Assembly: GCA_022826825.1 (NCBI GenBank)
Contig: JAJDUD010000012.1
Span: 1 to 64,000, forward strand
Direction: 5' to 3'
Length of the DNA: 64,000 bases
DNA from: Acidobacteriota bacterium
GTDB lineage: Bacteria > Acidobacteriota > Vicinamibacteria > Marinacidobacterales > Marinacidobacteraceae
Shown: positions 8,187 to 16,864 of the stretch, piece by piece
How the letters are laid out: each line of letters begins with the position of its first letter
How positions within the stretch are numbered: position 1 is the first letter of the stretch
Made by a program: the position numbers and the translations under genes
Notes under the pieces: generated by a model
The model's input: the letters and a program-made list of their open reading frames with translations, nothing else
The model's database searches: none
Told to the model about the DNA's origin: nothing

Positions 8187-9634
8187 CGCGGCGAGACGAG
8201 GGCGCTCCAGAGTCGGCCTCGGCCCGGTTCCGGCTTGCGCCGGTGGGCCCGATTCCGGAAGCAGCAGGCGGTCCCGCAGGAGACGCCCGCCGGGTCGCGG
8301 TCACCGTCCGGGAGGCCGGGGGGCGCGTCCTGGTGGTCGGGGGCTTCGTGCGGGACGGCATGCTCGGCCGTTCCACGGGCGAGCCGGACCTCGAGGTGTT
8401 CGGCCTGCCGCTCAGAAGGCTGGAACGGGCGCTGCGGCCGCTCGGCAAGGTCCGCCGGATCGGCAGGGCCTTTCCCGTGCTCCGCATCGGGGGTCTCGCC
8501 CTGGAAGTCGCCCTGCCGCGCCGGGAATCGAAAACGGGGCCGGGACACCTGGGTTTCGAGGTCGTGGTGGACCCGGACATGAGTTTCGAGGAGGCGGCCC
8601 GGCGCCGCGACCTCACCCTCAACGCGATGGGACTCGACCCCCTGACCGGCGAACTGTTCGACCCCTATGGAGGGGCTCGCGATCTCGCCGCGGGGGTGAT
8701 GCGCGCCACGGACTCCGGGAAGTTCCCGGAGGACCCGCTCCGCGGACTGCGGGTGGCCGCGTTCGCTTCCCGCTTCGGGTTCACGGCCGACAGGGAACTG
8801 AGCCGGCTCTGTTCCGAACTGGACCTCTCCGAACTCAGTCCGGAGCGGATCCTGGACGAACTCGGAAAGCTGCTCCACGGCGCGGAACCGTCGCGAGGCC
8901 TCCGTTTTCTCGCGGCCACCCGGCTGCTTCGTTTCCTGCCGGAGGTGGCGGCGCTGCGCGGCGTTCCCCAGGATCCCGAGTGGCATCCGGAGGGAGACGT
9001 CTTCGAGCACACGCTCCGGTCACTGGACCGGGCGGCGGAGTCGGCCCCCGAGGATCGCGAAGCCAGACGGACCCTGCTCTTCGCCACCCTTTGCCACGAT
9101 TTCGGCAAACCGGCCACCACCCGGGAACGGCGCGGACGCATCACCGCCTACGCCCACGATGCCGCCGGCGCGCCGCTCGCCCGCCGCTTCCTCGAAAGGC
9201 TGCGGGCGCCGCGGGCGCTGGTGGACGAGGTCGAAGCCCTGACCCGCCGCCACCTGGCTCCAGCGTTTTACCCCCGGCAGGGCGCGGGGCGCGCCGCCTA
9301 CCGCCGGCTGGCCCGCGAGATGGCCGCCGCCGGGACGACCCTCGAGGCCCTCCTGCGGGTCGCCACTGCGGATCAGTTCGGGCGCACCACGGAAAACGCG
9401 TTGGCCAGGCGGTTCCCCGAGGGCGAGGTGTTCCGGGAGCGGGCGGAAGCCGCCGGAGTGTTCCGCGGGCCGCCCGAGGACGCGGTCAGCGGCAGGCACG
9501 TGCTGGCGCGGGACATCGCGCCGGGCAAGGCGGTCGGCCGGATTCTCGACCGGAGCCGTGAACTGCAGGACGAGAGCGGGGAAACCGACCCGGAGAAGAT
9601 CCTGGACCGGGTCATCAACGAGGAAAAACCATGA
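8183..9634 (+). CDS. CCA-adding / poly(A) polymerase family tRNA nucleotidyltransferase
   Basis: A 483-residue cytoplasmic enzyme of the class II nucleotidyltransferase family that repairs or builds the CCA end of tRNA. The N-terminal domain has the GG motif VVGGFVRDGML, an acidic pair in EPDLEVFG, and the RRRDLTLNAMGLD and FDPYGG motifs. An HD phosphohydrolase domain with CHDFGKPATT follows at about residues 300-400, typical of one subgroup. The TTG start at 8183 overlaps the preceding stop; the first 30 residues show no conservation, so a later start is possible. The stop overlaps the next ATG by 4 bp, pointing to an operon. Confidence 0.88.
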   Translation: MTRRDEGAPESASARFRLAPVGPIPEAAGGPAGDARRVAVTVREAGGRVLVVGGFVRDGMLGRSTGEPDLEVFGLPLRRLERALRPLGKVRRIGRAFPVLRIGGLALEVALPRRESKTGPGHLGFEVVVDPDMSFEEAARRRDLTLNAMGLDPLTGELFDPYGGARDLAAGVMRATDSGKFPEDPLRGLRVAAFASRFGFTADRELSRLCSELDLSELSPERILDELGKLLHGAEPSRGLRFLAATRLLRFLPEVAALRGVPQDPEWHPEGDVFEHTLRSLDRAAESAPEDREARRTLLFATLCHDFGKPATTRERRGRITAYAHDAAGAPLARRFLERLRAPRALVDEVEALTRRHLAPAFYPRQGAGRAAYRRLAREMAAAGTTLEALLRVATADQFGRTTENALARRFPEGEVFRERAEAAGVFRGPPEDAVSGRHVLARDIAPGKAVGRILDRSRELQDESGETDPEKILDRVINEEKP

Positions 9635-10617
9635 ACCTGAGCGTCCCTGACCGTCCCTTCGCGGTGCGGCCGACGACCTGGATCGAACCGGAGAAGCTGC
9701 GGGCCGCACTCGGTCTCCGCATCACCCTGGTCAGCGAGACCTTCCAGCGCACCGGGAGCTTCAAGTTCCGCGCCGCCTTCCACCGGGCTCGAACCGCATC
9801 GGCCCGGCACCTGATCGCCGCTTCTTCCGGCAACTTCGGTCAGGCGCTGGCGCTCGCCTGCCGCCTGCTTCGGAAAGAGGCCACCATCGTGATGCCGTCC
9901 ATCTCCGCCCGGGTGAAGATCGAGGCGGTTCGGAGCCACGGCGCCGCCGTGGAACTGACGGACGTGGAGAAGGAGTCGCGGGAGGAAGGCGTGGCGCGAG
10001 TCCTCGCGAGCTTCCCCGAGGCGGAGGTGGCGAGCGCCTACGCCGATCCGGCGGTCATCGCCGGCAACGCGACGCTGGGGGTCGAGATCGCCGCCCGGCT
10101 GTCCCGTTTCTCGCCGGCGAGGCGGCGGAAGGCGGTGATCGTGGTCCCGATCGGCGGCGGGGGCATCAGCTCCGGGATCCTCACCGGGCTCGAGGCCGCG
10201 GGACGTTCCGAGGTCCCCGTCGTGGGCGCCGAGCCACTCCTTGCGAACGACGCCGCCGAGTCCCTCCGCCGCGGCGAACTGGTGAGCCACGCCGGCGAGG
10301 CGCTCTCGCTCGCCGACGGGGCCCGGCTGCCCCAACTCGGCGAAAACAACTGGCACATTCTCCGTCGAGGCTTGCGGGACATCGTCGAGGTGCCCGAGCC
10401 GGAGATCGCCGGAGCCGTTCGCGCGCTCTTCGCCCGGGCCAACCTGAAGGCGGAGCCCACCGGGGCGCTCGGGATAGGGGCGCTGCTCACGAGTCCCGAA
10501 CGGTTCGAGGATCGGGAGATCTTCGTGGTGGTCACCGGCGGCAACGTGGACCCGGCGGTGTACTCCCGGATTCTCGCCGGCGCGAACTCGGCCGCGGAGG
10601 CCTACGGAGCGCCCTGA
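9631..10617 (+). CDS. threonine/serine dehydratase-like PLP enzyme
   Basis: A 328-residue fold-type II PLP enzyme. The cofactor lysine is Lys45 in TGSFKFRAA. The substrate loop SSGNFGQA is at about residues 65-72, and the phosphate-binding glycine-rich loop GGGGISSG is at about residue 174. The length matches catabolic threonine dehydratase or serine racemase without the C-terminal ACT regulatory domain of IlvA, so feedback control by isoleucine is not expected. It probably deaminates threonine or serine to a 2-oxo acid. It is the middle member of a tightly overlapping run (4 bp with the previous gene, 1 bp with the next). Confidence 0.87.
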   Translation: MNLSVPDRPFAVRPTTWIEPEKLRAALGLRITLVSETFQRTGSFKFRAAFHRARTASARHLIAASSGNFGQALALACRLLRKEATIVMPSISARVKIEAVRSHGAAVELTDVEKESREEGVARVLASFPEAEVASAYADPAVIAGNATLGVEIAARLSRFSPARRRKAVIVVPIGGGGISSGILTGLEAAGRSEVPVVGAEPLLANDAAESLRRGELVSHAGEALSLADGARLPQLGENNWHILRRGLRDIVEVPEPEIAGAVRALFARANLKAEPTGALGIGALLTSPERFEDREIFVVVTGGNVDPAVYSRILAGANSAAEAYGAP

Positions 10618-11114
10618 TGCTGCGGTTGCTTCTGCTCCGCCACGCCAAGTCCTCCTGGAACCATCCCGGTCTCCGGGATCACGACCGGCCGCTCGCGGCC
10701 CGCGGCCTCCGGGATGCGCCCCGGATGGGCCGCTATCTGCGCAAACTGGGGTTCACTCCGGCGGCGGCGCTCGTCTCCACGGCGGTCCGGGCAAGGACGA
10801 CCGCCGAGCTGGCGCTGGAAGCAGCCGGTGCGGCGCCGGACACCTTGCGGCTGGTCCCGGATCTCTACGGATCGAGTCCGGACGAGATCGTGGAGATCGT
10901 GGCCGAGGAGGGCGGGAGCGCGTCTCCCCTCCTGGTGGTGGCCCACAACCCCGGCATGGAAGACCTCGCGGCCCGTTTCCTGGGTCGCCTCGAGCATTTC
11001 CCCACCGCCGCCCTCCTGGTGGCACAGGTGCCGGCCCCCGACTGGGCGGGGCTCTCCCCCGCCGCGGCCACGGTCGAGGCGTTCGTCCGGCCCCGCGAAC
11101 TGCCCGCGGACTGA
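10617..11114 (+). CDS. SixA-type histidine phosphatase
   Basis: A 165-residue member of the histidine phosphatase superfamily. The phosphohistidine site is the LLRHAKSSW motif at the N-terminus (His9), and the second catalytic His lies in VVAHNPGMED at about residue 109. The RHAK signature and short length match the SixA subgroup, which in E. coli removes phosphate from phosphohistidine on a phosphotransfer protein; other members act on small phosphate esters. There is no signal peptide. The start overlaps the preceding stop as TGATG, so translation is probably coupled. Confidence 0.85.
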   Translation: MLRLLLLRHAKSSWNHPGLRDHDRPLAARGLRDAPRMGRYLRKLGFTPAAALVSTAVRARTTAELALEAAGAAPDTLRLVPDLYGSSPDEIVEIVAEEGGSASPLLVVAHNPGMEDLAARFLGRLEHFPTAALLVAQVPAPDWAGLSPAAATVEAFVRPRELPAD

Positions 11115-11184
11115 GCGAAGGCCGGGGCCTCAACCTCCGGAGGGCGCCGGGTATCCTTGGCCGCCCTTCGCCGGGGAGAGCCCC

Positions 11185-12273
11185 ATGAAGAATCCGCTCC
11201 GCACCGACTGGTTCCAGCGCTATCTGCTGCCCGGTTTCTGCTTCCAGTCCATGGTCATCGCGGGCGGGTACGGCACCGGGCGGGAACTCGTGGACTTCTT
11301 CCTCACGAAGGGCGTTCTCGGAGGTCTTCTGGGGATGCTCCTCGTGACGACGCCCCTCTGGTCCATCGTCTGCGCCCTCACCTTCGAGATCGCCCGGAGG
11401 GCCGGTTCGTACGACTACCGGACCATGACCCGGGAACTCCTGGGCCGGTGGAACTGGCTCTACGAGGTCCTCTACCTCGCCGCGATGCTGGTGGTCGTTT
11501 CGGTCGTGGCGGCCGCCGGCGGCGAAATCGTCTCGCGCTCGCTCGGGCTCCCCTACGCCATCGGGGTGCTCGCCATCATGGTCGCGGTGGGTTACCTCGT
11601 CCTCAAGGGCACCAGCACGGTCGAGAACTTCCTTTCCTTCTGGTCCATGGCCCTCTACGCGGTCTACATCGTGGTGCTGATCGCGGCCTTCCGCGTCTTC
11701 GGACCGGAGATCGGGGGCGCCCTCAACGCCGGCGAAGCCACGAGCGACTGGGTCCTCGGCGGCGTCGAGTACATGGCCTACAACGTCGGGACACTTCCGG
11801 CCGTGCTCTTCTGCGCGCACCACCTCAGGACGCGCCGCGACGCCATGGTGGCGGGGATGCTCGCGGGGCCCATCGCCATCATCCCCGCGGTCCTCTTCTT
11901 CATCGCGATCGCGGGCCTCGGTTCCGGGATGATCGACGAGACGGTCCCCTCCCTCACCCTGCTGGCGGAGATCGGTTCGCCGCTGCTCCTGTTCGGCTTC
12001 CAGGTGGTGTTGTTCGGCACCCTGATCGAAACCGCGACCAGTCTGATCCACGCGGTCAACGAGCGGGTGGCGCGCGCGATGGAGGAGGGCGGCCGCGAGC
12101 TGAAGACCTGGCTGCGCCCCGCGACCTCGACCGTCGTATTGCTGGCCGCGATCCTGCTGGCCCAGGCGGGGCTCGAGGACCTGATCGGAATCGGGTACCG
12201 GATCCTGACCTACGGGTTCTGGGTCATCTTCATCCTCCCGCTGCTCTGGTACGGCGTCCGGCGACTCCGTTAG
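11185..12273 (+). CDS. YkvI-family multi-pass membrane protein
   Basis: A 362-residue inner-membrane protein with about ten hydrophobic helices. It resembles the uncharacterised YkvI/COG3949 family, distantly related to amino-acid permeases of the LeuT fold. The N-terminal segment with GGYGTGREL just after the first hydrophobic stretch and the GGVEYMAYN stretch mid-protein suit that family. The ATG at 11185 is chosen because everything upstream in the frame belongs to the shadow of the phosphatase gene. It lies 70 bp after the SixA-like gene on the same strand. Substrate unknown. Confidence 0.78.
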   Translation: MKNPLRTDWFQRYLLPGFCFQSMVIAGGYGTGRELVDFFLTKGVLGGLLGMLLVTTPLWSIVCALTFEIARRAGSYDYRTMTRELLGRWNWLYEVLYLAAMLVVVSVVAAAGGEIVSRSLGLPYAIGVLAIMVAVGYLVLKGTSTVENFLSFWSMALYAVYIVVLIAAFRVFGPEIGGALNAGEATSDWVLGGVEYMAYNVGTLPAVLFCAHHLRTRRDAMVAGMLAGPIAIIPAVLFFIAIAGLGSGMIDETVPSLTLLAEIGSPLLLFGFQVVLFGTLIETATSLIHAVNERVARAMEEGGRELKTWLRPATSTVVLLAAILLAQAGLEDLIGIGYRILTYGFWVIFILPLLWYGVRRLR

Positions 12274-12489
12274 CCTGGACCAGCAGAATCCGCAGGTAAG
12301 CCGGCGCATCCTGGTCTTCCCTGGGCCCAGGGCCCAGAACATCGATGGGGTGGAAGTTCTGCCGCTCGGGGAGTTCCTCGAACTGCTGCCCGGATGACTC
12401 CGGCACGGAGACACTGGCCCGCCGACGCCGGGACCCGCAGTTCCCTAGAATCAGCAACCCGGCCAACTGCGCCGGAAAGGAGTTTTCCC

Positions 12490-13155
12490 ATGAAGCGCAC
12501 TCTCTTTTTCGCCGCACTCGTGGCGGGAGTTCCCTTGCTGCTCAGCTTTTCGTTCGCGGCTTCCGAAGCCGTACCGGCCCAGTCGGACATGACCTTCTTC
12601 CTCACCAGCCGCGGGCCGGGTGACGGCGCGAACCTCGGCGGCCTCGAGGGCGCCGACGCCCACTGCGCCATGCTGGCCGCCGAGGCCGGCGCGGCGGACG
12701 GCCTCACCTGGCGCGCCTACCTGAGTACCACCGGCGATGGCGGCGTGAACGCGAAGGACCGGATCGGCAGCGGGCCCTGGCACAACGCGAACGGCGTCAT
12801 GGTGGCGAGCGGCGTCGCCGACCTCCACAGCGACCACAACCTCCTGAGCAAGGAGAACTCGATCACCGAGAAGGGCGAGATCATCAGTGGCCGGGGCGAC
12901 GACGTGAACCGCCACGACATCATCACCGGCTCCACCCCGGACGGGATGGCGGCCACGGGCGACGACGACACCACCTGCTCCAACTGGACGAGCAACTCCT
13001 CGGACGGCAGCGCGCTGGTGGGCCACCACGACCGGGTGGGCGGTGGCGCCAACCCCACGTCCTGGAACGCGTCCCACGGCTCGCGCGGCTGCGGGCAGGA
13101 GGACCTTCGGGGCACCGGCGGCGACGGCCTCTTCTACTGCTTCGCGATGCGGTAG
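12490..13155 (+). CDS. secreted lectin-like protein
   Basis: A 221-residue exported protein. Residues 1-24 form a signal peptide (basic start, hydrophobic core, Ala-rich end). The mature part has a recurring pattern seen in bacterial proteins annotated as lectins: FFLTSRGPGDGANLGGL, a GADAHC segment, TWRAYLS, RIGSGPWHN, GRGDDVNRHDI, CSNWTS, GHHDR and a final GLFYCFA. Several Cys residues could form disulfides, and the fold is probably C-type-lectin- or endostatin-like. A strong AAGGAG ribosome site stands before the ATG at 12490. It is flanked by 216 bp without a gene upstream. Ligand unknown. Confidence 0.8.
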   Translation: MKRTLFFAALVAGVPLLLSFSFAASEAVPAQSDMTFFLTSRGPGDGANLGGLEGADAHCAMLAAEAGAADGLTWRAYLSTTGDGGVNAKDRIGSGPWHNANGVMVASGVADLHSDHNLLSKENSITEKGEIISGRGDDVNRHDIITGSTPDGMAATGDDDTTCSNWTSNSSDGSALVGHHDRVGGGANPTSWNASHGSRGCGQEDLRGTGGDGLFYCFAMR

Positions 13156-13201
13156 GCGGCGCGCGCAGCACGGCGGCGCGCTAACTTGCGCGCCGCCGCC
13201 C

Positions 13202-14464
13202 ATGACCGAACCGAACTCGCCGCCGACCGGCCCCGAGCACCTGCTCGAGGCCTTCCAGGAGATCGGGCGGAGCCTGGAGATCGGGCGCACCGCGGACACC
13301 ATCCTGGCTGGCCTCCGCCATGTGCTGCCCGGGTGCGACCGGGCGACCCTGTGCGCCGTGGGGCTCGATGGGCAGACCGTGGTCTGCCGGCGCGCGCGTG
13401 GCCGCGACAGCCTGCTGCCGGAGCTGCCGGCGCCCGCGCAAGAGCTCCCGGACGGCGGGACCGCCCGAAAGGTGCTCGACAGCGGCCGGCCCGAAACGGT
13501 CGCCGTCACCCCGGAGAGCGCGGCCTCCGATCCGGACCTGAGCGCCGGCTCGAGCGCGGCGGTCGCAGCGCCGCTCCTCGGCGCCGGCGGCCGCCGCATC
13601 GGGACGCTGGTGGCCGAATCCGCAGATCCCGGAGCGTTCTCGGAACGCGACTGCGGCGTGCTCCGTGCGTACGCCGCCGGCGCGGCGCCCGCCATCGAGC
13701 GCATCCTGTTCCACGAGAAGGCGGTGGAGGGCCGCGAACTCGTCTCCGAGATGGAAGTGGCGGGCAAGGTGCTGCAGGACCTGCTCCCGCATGAATGCCC
13801 GATCCTGGAGGGCCTTGAGGTCGCAGCGGCCTACGAACCCTGTTCACAGGTCGGTGGCGACTACTACGACCTGATTCCACTGGGAGAGGACCGCTGGGGT
13901 ATCGCGATGGCCGACGTGGCGGGCAAGGGCATCCCCGCCGCGCTGCTGGTCGCCGCGCTCCACGCTTCGGTGTTCTCGCTCGCGAAGTCGAGCCTGACGC
14001 TTCGCACGATCGTCGGACGCACGAACCAGCTCCTCTACGAGAGCGTGGGGGAAACCCGCTACGCAACCTTCTTCTTCGGGCTGCTGGACGTTCCCCTCCG
14101 CCGCCTGATCCACATCAACGCCGGGCACCCGCCCCCGGTGCTGGTCCGGGCGAGCGGCGAGGTGGAAATGATCCACGCCAGCGGGTTGCCGGTGGGGCTC
14201 TTCCCGGCGCCCCGGTATTTCGAGGAGGTCATCCAGCTTGGCGACGGGGACCTCCTCGCCTTCTACACCGACGGCATCACCGAGAGCGCCGACCGGCAGG
14301 GAGACCTCTTCGGGAGGGATCGCCTGGCCGCTCTGCTCCGGCGGGAGCGGGACCAGGGCGTCCCGGCGGCCGAGGTCTGCGACAACATCCTGAAAGCGGT
14401 GCGCCGGTTCCGGGGCGGCGCCCCCGACGACGACCAGACGGTGGTGGTTATCCGCGCGGGCTAG
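13202..14464 (+). CDS. GAF - SpoIIE/RsbU-type serine phosphatase
   Basis: A 420-residue signalling protein. Residues about 20-165 form a GAF-like sensor domain, and residues about 190-418 a PP2C-type SpoIIE phosphatase. Metal-binding aspartates are visible in GGDYYD, DVAGKGIPAALL, FYTDGITE and the closing DDQTVVVI. In well-studied relatives such phosphatases act on a phosphorylated anti-sigma-factor antagonist (RsbV type) to trigger stress responses; no antagonist or anti-sigma gene is next to it here. The ATG at 13202 removes a non-homologous extension that overlaps the lectin gene. It converges with phhA, with only 8 bp between stops. Confidence 0.9.
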   Translation: MTEPNSPPTGPEHLLEAFQEIGRSLEIGRTADTILAGLRHVLPGCDRATLCAVGLDGQTVVCRRARGRDSLLPELPAPAQELPDGGTARKVLDSGRPETVAVTPESAASDPDLSAGSSAAVAAPLLGAGGRRIGTLVAESADPGAFSERDCGVLRAYAAGAAPAIERILFHEKAVEGRELVSEMEVAGKVLQDLLPHECPILEGLEVAAAYEPCSQVGGDYYDLIPLGEDRWGIAMADVAGKGIPAALLVAALHASVFSLAKSSLTLRTIVGRTNQLLYESVGETRYATFFFGLLDVPLRRLIHINAGHPPPVLVRASGEVEMIHASGLPVGLFPAPRYFEEVIQLGDGDLLAFYTDGITESADRQGDLFGRDRLAALLRRERDQGVPAAEVCDNILKAVRRFRGGAPDDDQTVVVIRAG

Positions 14465-14472
14465 CCACGCCG

Positions 14473-15336
14473 CTAGTCGGAGAATTCGTTCAGGAACTCG
14501 GTGACCGCTTCGTACATCGCGCCGAAGCCGGGCGCAACGAAGTAGTACGGCTGGAAGTCGGTCGGGTCGTAGGGGGTTTCGGCCATCGTCCGGCAGTCGA
14601 AGCGCCGGAGTTCGGCCTCCCGGAGGCGGTCCATCTCACCGACCGAGGAAAGCAGTCCCGCACCGTAGGCCTTGGGGACGCCGTCTTCGATCGCCGCCCC
14701 GAACTCCAGCGTGAACCAGTAGAGGCGCGCGATCCGTTCGACGTCCTCGTCGCTCGCCACCCGGGCGGCGCGGCCGAAATGGGAGCTCAGTCCGCAGTAG
14801 AGCGGGTGGGCGAAGGAGGCCGCGTGACCGACGAGTTCGTGGATCACGTCCGGCTCGGGGGTGTAGAGCGGGCGGCTCGCGTGCCGGATGTACTGGGTGG
14901 CCAGGAAGATCCGGTCGGCGAGGAACGACAGGAACGCCCGCGCGGTCACGAGACCGGCAACCGGTAGCATGCGGAACCCCGTGAGCGGCCGGATGCGGGC
15001 GTTCACGTCCTCGAGTTGCGGGATCCGGGTGCGGTCGAGCGCTACCGCGTCCACGCACTCGAGGTACTCGGCGCAGGCGAAGTCCCGGTGGCGCGGATCG
15101 AGGAGTTCGCGAACGTGACGCCAGACCGCGTGTTCCTCGTCGGTGTAGGGCGCCGTCGGCGCCGGGTCCCCGGTCACGTAGTCGAAGGCCAGCTTGGCGA
15201 TGGCGTTCCGGCGAGCGCGATACACCGGGTCCCGGAAGCCGGGATGGTCGGGATCGAGCGGCACGAGTTCCGGGCTGCCGCCGGCGCCCGGCCGCACGTC
15301 GTCGGCCAGTGTGTCGAGCAGAACGTTCTCGGACAT
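14473..15336 (-). CDS. phhA: phenylalanine 4-monooxygenase
   Basis: A 287-residue pterin-dependent aromatic amino acid hydroxylase that converts phenylalanine to tyrosine. The non-heme iron ligands are His166 and His171 in DVIHELVGH and Glu211 in YWFTLEFGA. The length matches the bacterial single-domain form without the ACT regulatory domain. PRHRDFACAEYLE and the LTGFRMLPVAGLV segment near the pterin site are also characteristic. The ATG at 15336 gives a normal N-terminus; upstream codons in the frame show no homology. It is transcribed in the same direction as the NhaC gene upstream. Confidence 0.95.
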   Translation of the reverse strand: MSENVLLDTLADDVRPGAGGSPELVPLDPDHPGFRDPVYRARRNAIAKLAFDYVTGDPAPTAPYTDEEHAVWRHVRELLDPRHRDFACAEYLECVDAVALDRTRIPQLEDVNARIRPLTGFRMLPVAGLVTARAFLSFLADRIFLATQYIRHASRPLYTPEPDVIHELVGHAASFAHPLYCGLSSHFGRAARVASDEDVERIARLYWFTLEFGAAIEDGVPKAYGAGLLSSVGEMDRLREAELRRFDCRTMAETPYDPTDFQPYYFVAPGFGAMYEAVTEFLNEFSD

Positions 15337-15376
15337 GAGGGCCGGCGATTTTATGGGTTGCCGGCCCGCCCGGACA

Positions 15377-16822
15377 TCAGGACGCCAGACCGGCGGCCAC
15401 GAACAGGACCGTAGCGGCGACCCCGCCCAGGACCGCATAGGGAAGCTGGGTGTTCACGTGGTCCACCAGGTCGGAACCGGACGCCATGGAAGCGATGATC
15501 GTGGTGTCGGAGATCGGCGAGCAGTGATCGCCGAAGATGCCGCCCGAGAGGACCGCTCCCACCACCAGGGGAAGATCGAGGCCGAGGACGGCGGCGGCCG
15601 GAACCGCGATCGGGAGCATGATGGCGAACGTGCCCCAGGACGTCCCGGTGGAGAACGCGACCACCGACGTCACAAGGAACAAGACGGCCGGAACGAGCCA
15701 CGCGGGCATGGCGGCCTCGGCGACTCCCGCCAGATAGACCCCCGTCCCCAGGTCGCGCGCCACCGCCGAAATGGCGAAGGAAACCAGCAGGACGGTGACC
15801 ACCGGCACCATCCCGCCCGCGCCCTGCAGCACGAGATCCATCGTCTTCGATACGCGGAGGATGCGCTGGAAGATGCCCAGGAGCGCCGCGGTGACCACCG
15901 CCGCCAGGACGGCCCACAGGACGGACGTGCCTCCGCTGCCGGCGAGCAGATCCCCCTCCCCGGTGATCCAGAGCCCGACGAAGATCATGACGAGCAGGAC
16001 GCCGAGCGGCACGATCATGTTGCGGGCCCGATCGGGCACTCCCGGCCCGGGAGGAAGCGCGAGGACCTCCGTGGAAACGAGCGGGCGGGCGCCCTCCCGG
16101 ATGACCTGCCCCGTTTCGCGCGCCCGCCGTTCGGCGCGCGCCATGGGTCCGAAGTCCCGTCCCGACAGGCCGAAGAAGAAAGCCAGGCCCAGAGCGGCCA
16201 GCGAGTAGAAGTTGAGGGGGATGCTCGCGACGAGCACCGAGACTCCGCTTTCGATGCCGAGAGTCCCCAGAATCGTGATGATCAAGGCCCCCCACCCGTT
16301 CATCGGCAGCAGGATGCAGACCGGCGCCGAGGTCGAATCGGTCAGGTAGGCCAGCTTCTCGCGGGACAGCCGGAAGCGGTCGAAGAGCGGCCGCGCCACC
16401 GTGCCGCTCACCAGGCAGGTGATGCTCGACTCGACGAAGATGCCAAGCCCGAGCAGCAGGGCAAGCGCCTGGGCGCCGCGGGGGCCCGCGACCAGTCGCC
16501 GGGCGGTCACCCACTTCACGAATCCGGTGACCCCGCCGGTGAACCCGATGAGCGCCAGCACGCTGCCGACCAGGGTGCTGAACAGCAGGATGGACGGGTT
16601 GCCCGAGAACGCGTCGGTGATCCGCGTCACCGCGCCGGCAAGCGCGGCGAAGACGTTTCCGCCCCTGAGCACCAGCTCGCCGAACAGGACGCCGGCAAGC
16701 AAGGCGAGCACCGCCTGGCGGGTCGCCAGGGCGACCAGGATCGCGAGGATCGGGGGAAGGATGCTGAGAAAGCCGGGGTCTTCCAAGGTCGTGGACCGTG
16801 CGCGGGCTCCGTATCCTCCCAC
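15377..16822 (-). CDS. NhaC-family Na+/H+ antiporter
   Basis: An inner-membrane antiporter of about 481 residues with roughly 11-12 hydrophobic helices. Family landmarks include LALLLGLGIFVESSITCLVSG in the first half and FSTGTSWGTFAIMLPI plus GGIFGDHCSPISDTTIIAS in the second; the last motif is highly characteristic of NhaC and related carriers. It exchanges sodium for protons, or an organic cation pair in some relatives. The start is unsure: I give a GTG at 16822; a TTG at 16786 also precedes the first helix. The 5' end is only 42 bp from the divergent RNase D start, so any promoters must overlap. Confidence 0.87.
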   Translation of the reverse strand: MGGYGARARSTTLEDPGFLSILPPILAILVALATRQAVLALLAGVLFGELVLRGGNVFAALAGAVTRITDAFSGNPSILLFSTLVGSVLALIGFTGGVTGFVKWVTARRLVAGPRGAQALALLLGLGIFVESSITCLVSGTVARPLFDRFRLSREKLAYLTDSTSAPVCILLPMNGWGALIITILGTLGIESGVSVLVASIPLNFYSLAALGLAFFFGLSGRDFGPMARAERRARETGQVIREGARPLVSTEVLALPPGPGVPDRARNMIVPLGVLLVMIFVGLWITGEGDLLAGSGGTSVLWAVLAAVVTAALLGIFQRILRVSKTMDLVLQGAGGMVPVVTVLLVSFAISAVARDLGTGVYLAGVAEAAMPAWLVPAVLFLVTSVVAFSTGTSWGTFAIMLPIAVPAAAVLGLDLPLVVGAVLSGGIFGDHCSPISDTTIIASMASGSDLVDHVNTQLPYAVLGGVAATVLFVAAGLAS

Positions 16823-16864
16823 AGCCGGGGTGTGGTGCGGACCGGGCGGTAGACTTCCGGCCGG